A DNA stretch of 64,000 bases, from the NCBI RefSeq assembly GCF_004795915.1, contig NZ_CP039253.1, positions 3,933,501 through 3,997,500 of the forward strand. The letters run 5' to 3'. A program made the position numbers and the translations under genes. The notes beneath the pieces are model-generated. The model was not told the DNA's origin and made no database searches. It saw only the letters and a program-made list of their open reading frames with translations. The stretch comes from Rhodococcus sp. PAMC28707. GTDB lineage: Bacteria > Actinomycetota > Actinomycetes > Mycobacteriales > Mycobacteriaceae. Shown piece after piece: positions 8,468 to 17,169 of the stretch (the stretch's first letter is position 1; each line of letters begins with the position of its first letter).

Positions 8468-9222
8468 AGTCCGATCGTCGCACGGTTCAGCACATCTCAG
8501 GTGGCGTTGTCGGCAATAACGCATCCAGCACGCGGGTACACCGGTAATGCTTGCGCGGATGAGACGTCGGGGAAGTGGGGGGCGTCGCTACTGTCGCTAC
8601 TGGTGCGTCGACTGTACAAGCGGGACAACGGCAGTGGACCGGATGGTACCTCGTCGACACGGACGGTACCTCGTCGACACGGACGAACCGTGGTCGCTAC
8701 TGACGACACATCCGTCCGGTCCGACGTACCTACGGTCTCGGGTTGGCTGGTGCTACAGCCGCGGGTTCGGCGCTGGTGTTCGTCGTGCTTGATACGGGGT
8801 TGGTGTCATGCAGAGTCGCCCGCAGCAGCGCGGCCTCGTGACACCGCATCGCTGATGCGAGTTGGGCGCGCTGCGTCTCGGGGGTTCGATCCACAGATGA
8901 GCTGAAGTCCGAAGTGATGCTGATTCGTTGGCAGCAATCTCGACCGGAGAACACTCGACGGGTATGGCCGCGAAATCTGCAAGTATTGGGGGCACGTCAG
9001 GTAGGGGTTACTACTCTGTTGCCCGCTTCGTCGGTATGCGAGCGTTGGGGCCAGTAGCTCGCCGTTTCGCCTTACTCCGGCCGTGATGGTTCGCGATCGA
9101 TGTAACGCGTGCGCGATCGATGTAACGCGTGCGCGAGGCGCCGCGCTGCTGAGCAGAAACGGCCAGATGAAGCGCAGCGGGACAGAGTGGATTCCCGTGG
9201 GCGCTGTAGACGGAAGGTATAG
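8468..9222. other. Non-coding stretch with two 20-bp tandem duplications
   Basis: 755 bases with no supportable gene. Two exact tandem duplications lie here: the 20-mer GGTACCTCGTCGACACGGAC at 8645-8664 and 8665-8684, and the 20-mer CGCGATCGATGTAACGCGTG at 9092-9111 and 9112-9131. Both have the same period. Confidence 0.7.
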
Positions 9223-9582
9223 ATGAAGAAATATTTCATTGCTGTGCTCGGCGTCATCTTGGTCTTGTCGTGGACGGGATTGTCAATTTTCGAGACATCT
9301 TTGTGGATCGCGATCGCGGGGATGGCCGTGGCTGAGGTCGTCATTGCGTTGTTGCTGTTCACATCCCGATGGCGCAACAGGCGGGCCGCGGTGGTTGTAG
9401 CTGCGTTGGCGGCGTTCCAGTTCGGTCAAAGCTATTTCTACGAGCAGGTGCGGTACACATCGAGTGATCCGGTGATTCCGATAGACAACTTTGCGGTACT
9501 CATCCTCTGCGGGGTTGCGATCGCTTTGATCGCGTCTGGGCCAAGATGGCCACGTGTCAGCGATCAACGAGTAGATCCGTAA
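9223..9582 (+). CDS. Small integral membrane protein
   Basis: 119 residues with four hydrophobic segments (about 5-22, 27-46, 56-72 and 89-103) separated by short basic loops. GGAAGG precedes the ATG by a good distance. I do not recognise a family. It sits alone, with no operon partner, in the accessory island. Confidence 0.7.
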   Translation: MKKYFIAVLGVILVLSWTGLSIFETSLWIAIAGMAVAEVVIALLLFTSRWRNRRAAVVVAALAAFQFGQSYFYEQVRYTSSDPVIPIDNFAVLILCGVAIALIASGPRWPRVSDQRVDP

Positions 9583-9611
9583 TTTGGCGAGTCGGTGGGC
9601 AAATCGCTGAA

Positions 9612-9959
9612 CTACCTGGCCGCCCGATGATCAGGTGGTCGGCCTGGCGCTGCAACATCGGCGAGGAAGAGGGCCATCATCAGCCCAGATCTATCGGAGG
9701 AGTCCACCGGTCGGAAAATGTGATCGAGCAGAGCCTCTACCGGAACTGGTTTCGGAATTTCGGCATACCTGTCGCTGACCCTTCCCAGCTTCAACAGATC
9801 GCTGTTGTCGACGCAATCGAGTATTGACCTGACATCCGAGCGAACTGCATCCCATGAGTTCGTCTCCATGAGCTTCAGTACATCCGCGATCGAGAGACAG
9901 TCGCCAACCTCGGTGATCCCGTGAAGAATCTTGTCGACCAGGTCGTCATCGTTGGACAT
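9612..9959 (-). CDS. Hypothetical protein, 115 residues
   Basis: A small soluble acidic protein (MSNDDDLVDKILHGITEVGD start, many Asp/Leu helices). It is preceded by AGGATGG. It follows the 426-residue gene on the same strand with a 113-base gap, so co-transcription is plausible. The arrangement of a large secretion-free protein followed by a small acidic one is typical of immunity loci, but no family was recognised. Confidence 0.65.
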   Translation of the reverse strand: MSNDDDLVDKILHGITEVGDCLSIADVLKLMETNSWDAVRSDVRSILDCVDNSDLLKLGRVSDRYAEIPKPVPVEALLDHIFRPVDSSDRSGLMMALFLADVAAPGRPPDHRAAR

Positions 9960-10072
9960 GCGCTGCCATCCTCGGGGTTTGGAACGTTTTGTCGGCGTCA
10001 GCCTTATTCTCAGTGCCGACTGATCCGTGTTCGGTCGGCCAAGACGGAAAGAGTCGCTGCACTTGCTCGGCG

Positions 10073-11353
10073 TCAATCGGCGGATTTCTGTAAGCCTGGA
10101 AACGCAGACCGGAGTTCGGTGTGAAGTTCAGCCACATTTGCTGCATATGTGTGGGACGCGTGTCCGAGCGTCTCCACGGCCGCCTTGTGTGGATATTCGT
10201 CGGCGGCGCTGAGCAGGCTCGGTATTGCCATGGAGGCGGCGTCGACCATCATGTCGTACGGGTTGTCGAGTGTTTCGTTCAATGGTTCGTAGGATCCCGA
10301 GTACGAAACCGACGTCGTCTCGGTCTCATCGTAGATGTCCTCTGCCGCCGCCAGTTCGGCTTCCCTGTCCGCGCCCAGTTGCGCAAATGCTCTGCCGATC
10401 TCGTGGTAGCCGGTGAACGGCGACGGCAACGCTCGCCCGGAGGTGAGGGCATCGAGTGCCGGCCGCACCCAGGGCCGCTCCGAGAGGCCGGCAAAGTCGA
10501 AGGCTGCGGTGGCGCACCAGGTAGCGATGTTGCGCGCGGTGGTGTCGTCGGCGGCGAGTATCGACATCACCAATTCTCGGTCGTACCGTGTGAGGTCCTG
10601 TCCACCGTTGTAGGACAACACTTGCGGGATCGGCTCACCACCCCACATCGCGCGTTCACGGTCGAGTCTCTGCTGTTTCAACTCGGCGCGGCTGAGCAAC
10701 TGTGTTGTTCCGTCCTCGTGAAAGAGGGTGATGAAGGCAGGTGATTCGGGCTCCGACCGGAAACTGTCGACATCGGAGTCGAATGCAGAAGAGGACGGTT
10801 CGGACGCTGGACCTGGATCATCGACGACGGGCTTGTCGTCGTCCGGGACTCCGTAACCCGGCATGTCCCAGCGGATCGCGGCGCGAGCCTCGGCCCCGTC
10901 CGATGGCCACAGGCGGATTCGCCACACGTCACCGGGAGTGGTGCCACCGGGCCACCCGTAGTTCACGAAACCGCGCCCGCTGACCTGAACCAGATAGTCG
11001 CCGGGCGGGATGGCGCAATCGACTGGGTCCATGGTCGTCGAATCGATCTGGAGGACACCCTCAGGACCGATCTCGAGCCGGTCTTCGCTGACTTGTTGCC
11101 ACTGGTCGTCATCACTCGACGGCCGAGCGGTGAACAACTCGACGTCGATCGACATCTCGAAGTTGTTCTGGTGAGGGCTCAGTATCACCAGTGTTTTGCC
11201 GTCGCCGGCGGCGGGCTGACTGGCCAAAGCTTGTTTGAGTAGCGGATATTCGTTCTCGCCGTCGTCGAGACCGCCACGGAGATAGAACTGGCCGTGGTCC
11301 ATCGTCAGCTCTACGTGGTCGGAACTGACGGCCGTTTCGGAGTGCTCGGTCAT
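10073..11353 (-). CDS. Hypothetical protein, ~426 residues, two-part
   Basis: Unrecognised family. The N-terminal ~165 residues (HVELTMDHGQFYLRGG..., VILSPHQNNFEMSIDVELFT, then PPGDYLVQVSGRGF) form a beta-rich domain of the sort seen in small immunity-like proteins. A Pro/Asp/Ser linker follows (about 175-215), then a helical C-terminal half (ARNIATWCATAAFDFAGLSE). The frame is open to 11479, but the beta domain begins shortly after the ATG at 11353, which I use; neither start has a good ribosome site. Encoded upstream of the 115-residue gene. Confidence 0.65.
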   Translation of the reverse strand: MTEHSETAVSSDHVELTMDHGQFYLRGGLDDGENEYPLLKQALASQPAAGDGKTLVILSPHQNNFEMSIDVELFTARPSSDDDQWQQVSEDRLEIGPEGVLQIDSTTMDPVDCAIPPGDYLVQVSGRGFVNYGWPGGTTPGDVWRIRLWPSDGAEARAAIRWDMPGYGVPDDDKPVVDDPGPASEPSSSAFDSDVDSFRSEPESPAFITLFHEDGTTQLLSRAELKQQRLDRERAMWGGEPIPQVLSYNGGQDLTRYDRELVMSILAADDTTARNIATWCATAAFDFAGLSERPWVRPALDALTSGRALPSPFTGYHEIGRAFAQLGADREAELAAAEDIYDETETTSVSYSGSYEPLNETLDNPYDMMVDAASMAIPSLLSAADEYPHKAAVETLGHASHTYAANVAELHTELRSAFPGLQKSAD

Positions 11354-11635
11354 GTCGAACACAGTGCCAGGCGACAGGGTAGCGGGGCGAGGATTTCGCG
11401 GAACTACTACGGCTTCGGTCAGCCTCGACTCCTTCGTTGCCGACACGTTCGCGACCACGCGATCGGCCGACAACGACATGCGCCGTGTCGTTCTAGGCCG
11501 GCGGCGAGGACGGCTGCCGCCCCGGCGTGCGCACTTGTGAGATGCCCTCCTGTAGCGGGGATCAACGGCGGGATCGTCGACTCAACTAGATGAGACGTCT
11601 TGCTGCTGGTGCGGTTGGGGTGTGAGGCTGCACGA

Positions 11636-12454
11636 ATGGGGAATCTGGATGCAATGCGCTTGCTCGACACCGTTCCAGGGCGGACATTCGTCTCGGGAAT
11701 GGTCGACGACTTCCAACGCGCGGGCGCGGGACTTTCCGCGGAGGCGTTTCTGCGATCACGGTCGATGGCAGGGCTGGTGTGTGCTGTGCAGGGGGACATC
11801 AGTGGCTATCTCTATGGCGGCGGACTTGACGATGCACTGTCCGTCGATCCCCACGACCCCGGCATCGTTGCGATGGCGGAAGCGACGGTTGCCGAGCTAG
11901 ACGCACCATCTCATGAGACGTTCACGAGTCCGCAACGTCACCACGGATGTGTCGACGTGCTTCGGCAGCCTCGTGTGACCAATCGGCGAGCATCGTCGGA
12001 GGTCCTGCCGGCCGGGGCATTGTGGACCGCGACCCCTCTGGCCGGCGGCGTGGACACGTGGACTCACAGCCGTGAAACGGACGATCCGGAAAACCTGTAC
12101 GAGCTTCATTTCGACCCCGCGCAGGTTCGGGTCGCTCGAGTCGACAGCGCTGCCGACTGGGTCACCCTGCTGCATTCTCATGCACGGGTCGACTCGGCGT
12201 CGGGGACTGTGTATCCGGACTGGGTTTCGATCGCATCGAGTGTGGACGCCGTGCATCTGTCACTGCTGGGTTTGCTGACGGCCCATCCGCGACTGTCGGA
12301 GGTGCCCGCTGCCGATTCGCGTGACAACTACGGGCACAGCAAGAGTGGTGCGTGGCCGGGCGTCGGTGACTGGTCGACCGTCAGCACGGCATGGATAGTG
12401 CTGCCCGAACACCGTCGCTGGGCCCCATCGATGGAGAACTCGCTCGATCGCTAG
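11636..12454 (+). CDS. Hypothetical protein, ~272 residues
   Basis: No family recognised. The first half (MRLLDTVPGRTFVSGMVDDF, later GDISGYLYGGGLDDALSVDP) is followed by a region ending in WVTLLHSHARVDSASGTVYP and DWVSIASSVDAVHLSLLGLL. The motif WxxxASxxDAVHLSLxGLLT resembles the paralogous pair at 16591 and 17604, where a W...A...V...S...L pattern precedes a conserved C-terminal segment. It may therefore be a distant relative. Start codon uncertain (11600, 11636 or 11654). Confidence 0.55.
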   Translation: MGNLDAMRLLDTVPGRTFVSGMVDDFQRAGAGLSAEAFLRSRSMAGLVCAVQGDISGYLYGGGLDDALSVDPHDPGIVAMAEATVAELDAPSHETFTSPQRHHGCVDVLRQPRVTNRRASSEVLPAGALWTATPLAGGVDTWTHSRETDDPENLYELHFDPAQVRVARVDSAADWVTLLHSHARVDSASGTVYPDWVSIASSVDAVHLSLLGLLTAHPRLSEVPAADSRDNYGHSKSGAWPGVGDWSTVSTAWIVLPEHRRWAPSMENSLDR

Positions 12455-12582
12455 AGAGAACCTCGTTCGAGCGACTCCGGTGCATTCGGTGGTTCGGTCG
12501 AGGGTCCGACGCGCGGCGGAGCCTGTAATCGAACGGTTGATGTCGGTCACGGCGGGTGGTCGGGGGCATCGAGGTCAGCGCG

Positions 12583-12630
12583 AGGTTTGCAATGCAAACT
12601 GGACGCAACTAAGGTTTGTATCGCAAACCA
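12583..12630 (+). promoter_or_regulatory. Twin palindromic operators upstream of the membrane protein/HTH operon
   Basis: Two copies of GTTTG-N5-CAAAC, at 12585-12599 (GTTTGCAATGCAAAC) and 12613-12629 (GGTTTGTATCGCAAACC), with centres 29 bp apart, about three helical turns. They lie 15-60 bases before the gene at 12645. The most likely ligand is the winged-helix regulator encoded as the second gene, giving autoregulation. Inference. Confidence 0.6.
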
Positions 12631-12644
12631 CAGTGGAGGTACGG

Positions 12645-13331
12645 ATGAGTCGACAACCGGAGGATCGAACCCCGGATCAGGTCCTCGACGACGTGAACGA
12701 ACTGCGCGTGAAGACCCGTGCTGCTCGACCTCGGTTGTCCGTGCCACTGTTCATGGTTGCCGTGCTGATCTCGGGTGCTATGCCTTTGTATGTGCAGCGG
12801 CCGGTGTTTTCGGGTGAGAGTTCGACAAGCAACCCTCTCGGCATCAGTGGTCTTCTCGACTTGGTTTCGCCGACTGCCGCGACGATCTACTGGCTTATTG
12901 CTGTGCCACTGTGTGTTGTGGCGGTCAGTTATTACTGCAATCGGGCCGGAGGTCGCTCTGGTGTGCGGTTTCGTGTGCAGCCGTGGCTGTGGAGCGGGAT
13001 CGTGTTGTTCGTTCTCGCGGTGTTCGCTACGCGGAACGGGTTGTTCGGTTTCGCTGGGAATCTGATGATTCGTGGTTTGATCCCCTTGCTGACAGTGTCG
13101 GTGGCGGTTCTCGTTTGGGGTCTTGTTCTGCGCTCGGTGTTGCTGAGCGCAATCGGTGCTGTTGCGGTCGCGACGAGTCTGGTGTCGAATTTGTACAACG
13201 TCGAGAACCTCGTGCCACAGCAGTACGCGATCGACGATCGATACAGTCTGCTGCTGAATATCGCCGTCACCGCTTCGGTGTTTCTCGTGGGGGCGTTGGT
13301 GGCCGTTGTCGTCGAACGAGCTCACCGGTGA
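12645..13331 (+). CDS. Polytopic membrane protein regulated with an HTH protein
   Basis: 228 residues with six hydrophobic helices after a charged 30-residue N-terminus. One loop (QRPVFSGESSTSNPLGISGL) is extracytoplasmic-looking. TGGAGG sits just upstream of the ATG. The stop overlaps the GTG of the next gene (GTGA), so the two are translationally coupled. I do not recognise a transporter family. Pairs of a short membrane protein and a small winged-helix repressor are common in actinobacteria and often respond to membrane or drug stress. Confidence 0.8.
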   Translation: MSRQPEDRTPDQVLDDVNELRVKTRAARPRLSVPLFMVAVLISGAMPLYVQRPVFSGESSTSNPLGISGLLDLVSPTAATIYWLIAVPLCVVAVSYYCNRAGGRSGVRFRVQPWLWSGIVLFVLAVFATRNGLFGFAGNLMIRGLIPLLTVSVAVLVWGLVLRSVLLSAIGAVAVATSLVSNLYNVENLVPQQYAIDDRYSLLLNIAVTASVFLVGALVAVVVERAHR

Positions 13332-13657
13332 CCCACCCGAGCAGTAATCTGAATGACATTGTGCATCAACGTAATCGATTGGGAATACTGGCTGTCCTCG
13401 TCGAGGCCGATGAGGTCGAATTCGTGTTCGTCAAGGATGTGCTGGCGCTTACGGCCGGAAATCTTTCGAGGCATCTTTCGGTCCTTGCCGGGGCTGAACT
13501 GGTGCACATTCGAAAGGAAGCAGGCGAGAAGAAGACGTGGGTGTCCGTCACCAAGGCTGGTCGCCGCGCTTTCCGAGCTGAAATCGACGCCCTCCGCAAG
13601 ATTGTCGAGGCGAACCCGGTCGAGAAGACACCACCACCTCCCGGTGGTCGATCTTAG
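13328..13657 (+). CDS. Winged-helix transcriptional regulator
   Basis: 109 residues starting at GTG within the stop of the upstream gene. The sequence NDIVHQRNRLGILAVLVEAD, DVLALTAGNLSRHLSVLAGA and VTKAGRRAFRAEIDALRKI matches the small MarR/ArsR-like 'HTH_27' regulators. Residues about 10-85 form the winged helix and the last 20 are a Pro-rich tail. It probably binds the twin palindromes upstream of the operon and represses its own transcription. Confidence 0.85.
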   Translation: MTHPSSNLNDIVHQRNRLGILAVLVEADEVEFVFVKDVLALTAGNLSRHLSVLAGAELVHIRKEAGEKKTWVSVTKAGRRAFRAEIDALRKIVEANPVEKTPPPPGGRS

Positions 13658-13907
13658 GAGACCTGACGGTCAACGCCGCATGTTCGATCAGTCCAGGGTT
13701 GGAAGAGCTGCTCTGCAGCGCTCAGGAAAGATCGCAATGGCCGACGATGCAATCCGGAGTGACGGCGCTCGTAGAGATTCAGCAGTAACGCGCACCGAAT
13801 TCATTTCCCGTTACGGCACCGCCGACGAGCCGAATGTACTGGCAGCCAGCGTGAGAGAGTGGTGAACCCGAGGAGGAGGTAACTCGCTGCGTGGGCCAGG
13901 TTGGCAG

Positions 13908-13937
13908 TAGTATGGGTTGAAGTAGAGGAGGTGTCGG
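13908..13937 (+). promoter_or_regulatory. Promoter and ribosome site of vbhA-fic copy 1
   Basis: TAGTAT (13908-13913) lies 24 bases before the ATG. Copies 2 and 3 have TACGAT and TACTAT at almost the same distance. GAGGAGGTG is the ribosome site. Conservation of the -10-like hexamer across the three copies is the support. Confidence 0.55.
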
Positions 13938-14120
13938 ATGTCGATACGACGACCAGCGGGAGATCGTGCGCGGGCTATCGACGCTGCTCGCGTCAACAGT
14001 GCTTTGGAGGGTGCCCGCAGCACCGATGCGACCCGTGCGGACCAGGATGCGTATGTTCGCGGCGAGATCGACATCGCCGAGCTCGGGCATCGGGTGCGCA
14101 GCCGGTACAACCTCTCCTGA
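13938..14120 (+). CDS. VbhA-type Fic antitoxin, copy 1 (intact)
   Basis: 60 residues. It carries the helix NSALEGARSTDATRADQDAY followed by VRGEIDIAELGHRVRSRY, the C-terminal layout of VbhA-like antitoxins. In the family an (S/T)xxxE(G/N) helix enters the Fic active site and blocks ATP positioning. Here the position four before the Glu is Asn, so the match is NxxxEG. The fic gene follows after 16 bases. Well-expressed start (GAGGAGG). Confidence 0.85.
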   Translation: MSIRRPAGDRARAIDAARVNSALEGARSTDATRADQDAYVRGEIDIAELGHRVRSRYNLS

Positions 14121-14136
14121 ACCGGATCGCCTTCCC

Positions 14137-14793
14137 ATGGACGACGTACCCCCATGGGATACCGGCGACTACGACCTTAATTGGCCCGGGTATTTTATTC
14201 CGGGCTCTTCGGTGCTCCGTAACCGCGTGGGAGCGACAACTAGGGAAACACTGGCCGGCGCCGAGAATGACCTCGTCGAAGTGCGGGTCGCCGAACTGCG
14301 CAACAATCCCAGTGCCGTGACGCGGACGTACGACCTTGATCACTTGAAGGCGTTGCATCAGTATCTGTTTCAGGATGTCTACCTGTGGGCTGGTGAGCTG
14401 CGGACGGTAGGTATCGAGAAAGAAAATGAGTCCTTCATGCCGCCGGGCGACATTGGGCGGCCGGTCGCCTACATCGCTGGGCAGATCGCCGAGACGAAGC
14501 ATCTCCGTTCGATCTCGAACGCAGACCTACCCGGCTGTCTCGCGGAGATGTACGACTTCGTCAATTTTGCCCATCCCTTTCGGGAGGGCAACGGCCGCAC
14601 ACAGAGGGAGTTCTTCGATCAGTTGTTGTCCGAGTCGGGGCGTGGTCTGGCGTGGGATGCGATCGAGCTGGCTGAACTGCACCGCGCATGCCATCTTGCG
14701 CGGGCGGAGCAGAACATGGAACCGCTCCGAACGATGTTCGCGAAGATCGTCGACGACGATCCGGCGTACCGTTTCGGCCGTGATACTTCGTGA
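14137..14793 (+). CDS. Fic-domain protein (AMP transferase toxin), copy 1 (intact)
   Basis: 218 residues. The active-site motif HPFREGNGRTQREFF fits HxFx(D/E)GNGRxxR, and the flap region (KENESFMPPGDIG) and the opening SSVLRNRVGATTRETLAGAE are typical of VbhT/Doc-family Fic toxins that transfer AMP to target proteins such as DNA gyrase and topoisomerase IV. The antitoxin precedes it. Two degenerate copies of the same pair occur at 22811 and 29109. This is the only copy with an uninterrupted frame. Confidence 0.9.
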   Translation: MDDVPPWDTGDYDLNWPGYFIPGSSVLRNRVGATTRETLAGAENDLVEVRVAELRNNPSAVTRTYDLDHLKALHQYLFQDVYLWAGELRTVGIEKENESFMPPGDIGRPVAYIAGQIAETKHLRSISNADLPGCLAEMYDFVNFAHPFREGNGRTQREFFDQLLSESGRGLAWDAIELAELHRACHLARAEQNMEPLRTMFAKIVDDDPAYRFGRDTS

Positions 14794-14917
14794 ACGGCTG
14801 TCATCGGCACTGGTGTAGCGACGGTTCGCAGTCCAGGGCAAGGACACTGCACAGGCAAGTTCTCTGCGGTGCGGCGTGTCATCGTCCCGATGCTGGAGCT
14901 CCAAGAAGTTCGAGGGA

Positions 14918-15193
14918 GCTCATCACTTTCAATCTTGGTGAAGTCGAATGGCCACGGCGGTCCGTTTGGACCATGCCGGACCGAACAGGACTCATATGGA
15001 CCGGGAGCAGGTCGGCGGAGGTCATCGTTTACTCATCACTTTGGGGCGTACCCGGGTGGATTCACGCGGACGCCGATGGTCACTCGATTCGCCGAACACC
15101 CAGCTCAGCGGCACCGTGATGGACGCGAGTGTATCCACGTGAATTGTTATCTCTTGTACAGCGGGTCCGGGGTTCGAATCCCTGATGGCGCAC
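14918..15193 (+). repeat. Diverged ~270-bp repeat, copy 2, ending in tRNA remnant
   Basis: Aligns over its length with 23510-23783. Shared blocks are TCATCACTTT, GGTG.AGTCGAATG.CCA, GGTCCGTTTGGAC, GGTCATC.TTTACTCATCACT, CGGGTGGATTCAC, CTCGATTCGCCGAACA and GAATTGTTA, then the tRNA end. Placed 125 bases after fic copy 1. Confidence 0.75.
15158..15193 (+). repeat. tRNA 3'-end remnant (best fit tRNA-Lys), copy 2
   Basis: Same 36 bases as copy 1 (T-arm, acceptor 3' strand, discriminator A). The sequence just before it (ATCTCTTGTACAG) resembles a decayed anticodon arm CTCTTAATCAG of tRNA-Lys, which supports the isotype call. Confidence 0.65.
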
Positions 15194-15199
15194 AAGAAA

Positions 15200-15243
15200 G
15201 ACCTCCTGACCAGCAGAAATGCAGGTCAGGAGGTCATCTTTTT
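15200..15243 (+). terminator. Rho-independent terminator after tRNA remnant 2
   Basis: A 12-bp stem (15200-15211 with 15224-15235) and T-tract. Relative to the copy at 7363, one C-G pair has become T-A on both sides, so pairing is kept. Confidence 0.85.
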
Positions 15244-15262
15244 GCCTTGGGGAGTCAGGTCT

Positions 15263-15292
15263 ACTCATCACTTTGAGGGCAAAGTGATGAGT
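15263..15292. repeat. Perfect 13-bp inverted repeat ACTCATCACTTTG
   Basis: ACTCATCACTTTG (15263-15275), loop AGGG, CAAAGTGATGAGT (15280-15292). Additional single copies occur at 15031-15043, 15485-15497 and 23620-23632. Confidence 0.85.
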
Positions 15293-15825
15293 GAATTTGG
15301 CGATGTTTCGCCAGGTCGCGATCCGCGTACGCGTCATCGACGATGATTCGACTCGCGGAACCGTTTGTCCGGGATTCGATTGCGATCGATGGCGTGCATA
15401 TCCGCTTCTGACCTGCTCTTCGGTGTTGTCGTCGGCCGTAGAAGTACCGCGTGGATACGGCTGTGGACCGTAAGGTCATCACTTACTCATCACTTTGCCC
15501 TGCGCAATGCCTGGCGTTGGCACTTTTGCCAGTCGAGCAAGGGGTCGGATTCGGTGGATGGTTCGACGGCGCGAGTCCGCTTAGAAACTGTTCGCGGCGC
15601 CGGCGGAGATTTCGCGAGGTTCGGAGCTGGGCTCGATCGGATGCGAAAATGGAATAGCTATCTGATCCCGCGAGCGCGGAGCGTATTCGGCTTGCATCGA
15701 TCCAGGAAGTTCGGCGGCTTGCCCGGCGGATCAAAGAGGTGCTGGGCGCGTGGAAACCCGATACTCGCTTGATCAGAGGTTAGGCTCGTAAATTCGATGA
15801 TCCCTCTGCGCAGTAGGGTCGGGCA

Positions 15826-16443
15826 ATGTCGTTGACTCATGAGTGGAACCTCCTCGTGACTGCGCTGCGTGACGTGGCGCCGGTGACGGCGTGAACGCTC
15901 AGGCCATGTGCGTCGAAGAGCGCGGTGAAGCGGGCCGAGACAGCGACGGTTCCGTGGCCGGACGAGCTTCGCGAGTTCTTCGGCCTTCACGACGGTCAGA
16001 ACGAAGTCGGCGGCGCGGGACTCGTCGTTCCGGCTGGACGTCTGCTGCAGGTCGTGGAGATACCTCAACGGCATTCCGACATGGTCGAAGTCATGGCGGA
16101 TATCGTTGCAACAGAACCAGATATGTACGACGGGACCTACGCCGAGATCGTCGACAACTTGATCGAGGCGGGCGTCGAGGCAGAAGATCACCTGTTCCTA
16201 CCGGGGTACGTCCCTATCGCGGCATGGGATTCGAATCTGATGTATTGCGACACCCGTTCGGGAGAGATGCGGGGGAGCGTGTCGTACCGATCAGACGACG
16301 GCGGGCACCTGGGTGTGCCAACCTGGCCGTCTTTGGAAGCGTTCGTCCGCGACGTCAGGTTGGCCGTCACTGATCGCATATCGATCGGCTGGTACACCAC
16401 AGCGGTCGACAACGGGGTGCTGGACTGGGACACCGTCGAATGA
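15826..16443 (+). pseudogene. SUKH (SMI1/KNR4) family protein with in-frame stop
   Basis: One frame encodes an N-terminal helix (MSLTHEWNLLVTALRDVAPV, then TA), a TGA stop at 15892-15894, and then TLRPCASKSAVKRAETATVP, WPDELREFFGLHDGQNE and the rest of a SUKH/SMI1-KNR4 domain. SUKH proteins are immunity proteins against polymorphic nuclease and other toxins. The frame is not shifted; only one codon is lost. A shorter product of 172 residues from GTG 15925 would still hold most of the fold. No toxin gene is adjacent. Confidence 0.78.
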
Positions 16444-16590
16444 CGTTGCGGCAGTTCAGCAGCACCGAGGTGGCGGTAAGGGCAGCGGCGGCCCGCCTTG
16501 GGACGCCACCTTACGAGACATTCTGCTGTTGCGGTTCACGCTTGCCGATTTCGTCCGACAGGCGCGTTATTGGGAGACGGAGGCGTCCAG

Positions 16591-17169
16591 GTGACGATTA
16601 CTCCGTGCCGTGACGGCTCACCCGCTCAATGGTTGATCGATCAGAGACGCGATTGGTGGGATTTGGTCACCCGCGGCCCGTCGGGGTACAAGCGCTATGC
16701 ACGGTTGAGGTTCATCCCGGACCCGACCTACGACGGTCAGCGCGAAATGGACACAGACTTCGCCAACGACGGACCGTCCGAGATCGCCCAGCTCGGAATC
16801 GCTGTCTCGACGCTCGTTCGGTTCACCACCACTCCGCGCGAGTGCTATTTCCTGATCTGGGAGGGCTACGAAAACCTCGACCACTTCAAGGCTGCGACAG
16901 TCTCGATCCCGGAGCGGCCCTGCTACCTCTTCCAAGGTACTGCGGAGGACGTGTCGACGTGGAAGGACGCCCGAGACGACTCGGGTGAGCTTCCGATACC
17001 TGCGTTTGTGTGGCCTGCCGATCGTGCGTGGTGCATCGCCAACGACGTCGACCCCCACTTCGCCACGATCGGTGCCGGCGAGTCCGCTATCGCTGATCTT
17101 CTTCGCACTGCACGAATCGATACGACGCCGGACGATCCCACCAAGTACCCACCGTTCTACGGATTCTGA
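16591..17169 (+). CDS. Hypothetical protein, paralogue A
   Basis: 192 residues from GTG, with GGAGG upstream. The C-terminal segment VWPADRAWCIANDVDPHFAT has a clear counterpart (WWPADRAWFVATDVDLTSTY) in the protein at 17604. Both also share TTTPxxCxFxxWEGxxxL, so they are paralogues about 30% alike by eye. Unknown family. The pair lies after a SUKH pseudogene and before a DUF6924 protein, an arrangement I associate with contact-dependent toxin and immunity cargo, but the function is not shown. Confidence 0.7.
   Translation: MTITPCRDGSPAQWLIDQRRDWWDLVTRGPSGYKRYARLRFIPDPTYDGQREMDTDFANDGPSEIAQLGIAVSTLVRFTTTPRECYFLIWEGYENLDHFKAATVSIPERPCYLFQGTAEDVSTWKDARDDSGELPIPAFVWPADRAWCIANDVDPHFATIGAGESAIADLLRTARIDTTPDDPTKYPPFYGF

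Larger units (their letters stand above)
15188..15370 (+). repeat. Near-identical direct repeat of 7351-7535
   Basis: After the tRNA remnant, about 180 bases match 7351-7535 with only scattered changes, through the terminator, the ACTCATCACTTTG inverted repeat and the block CGCGTACGCGTCATCGACGA, then GACTCGCGGAACC. Similarity stops near 15370. This is the best-preserved part of the repeat. Confidence 0.85.

Noticed and set aside
8645-9131. Possible CRISPR array
   Set aside because: The repeats are two separate head-to-tail duplications without spacers, and no cas genes occur in the window.
12609-13325. 238-residue open frame on the minus strand
   Set aside because: Antisense to the six-helix membrane protein; very Arg/His/Gln-rich, not protein-like.
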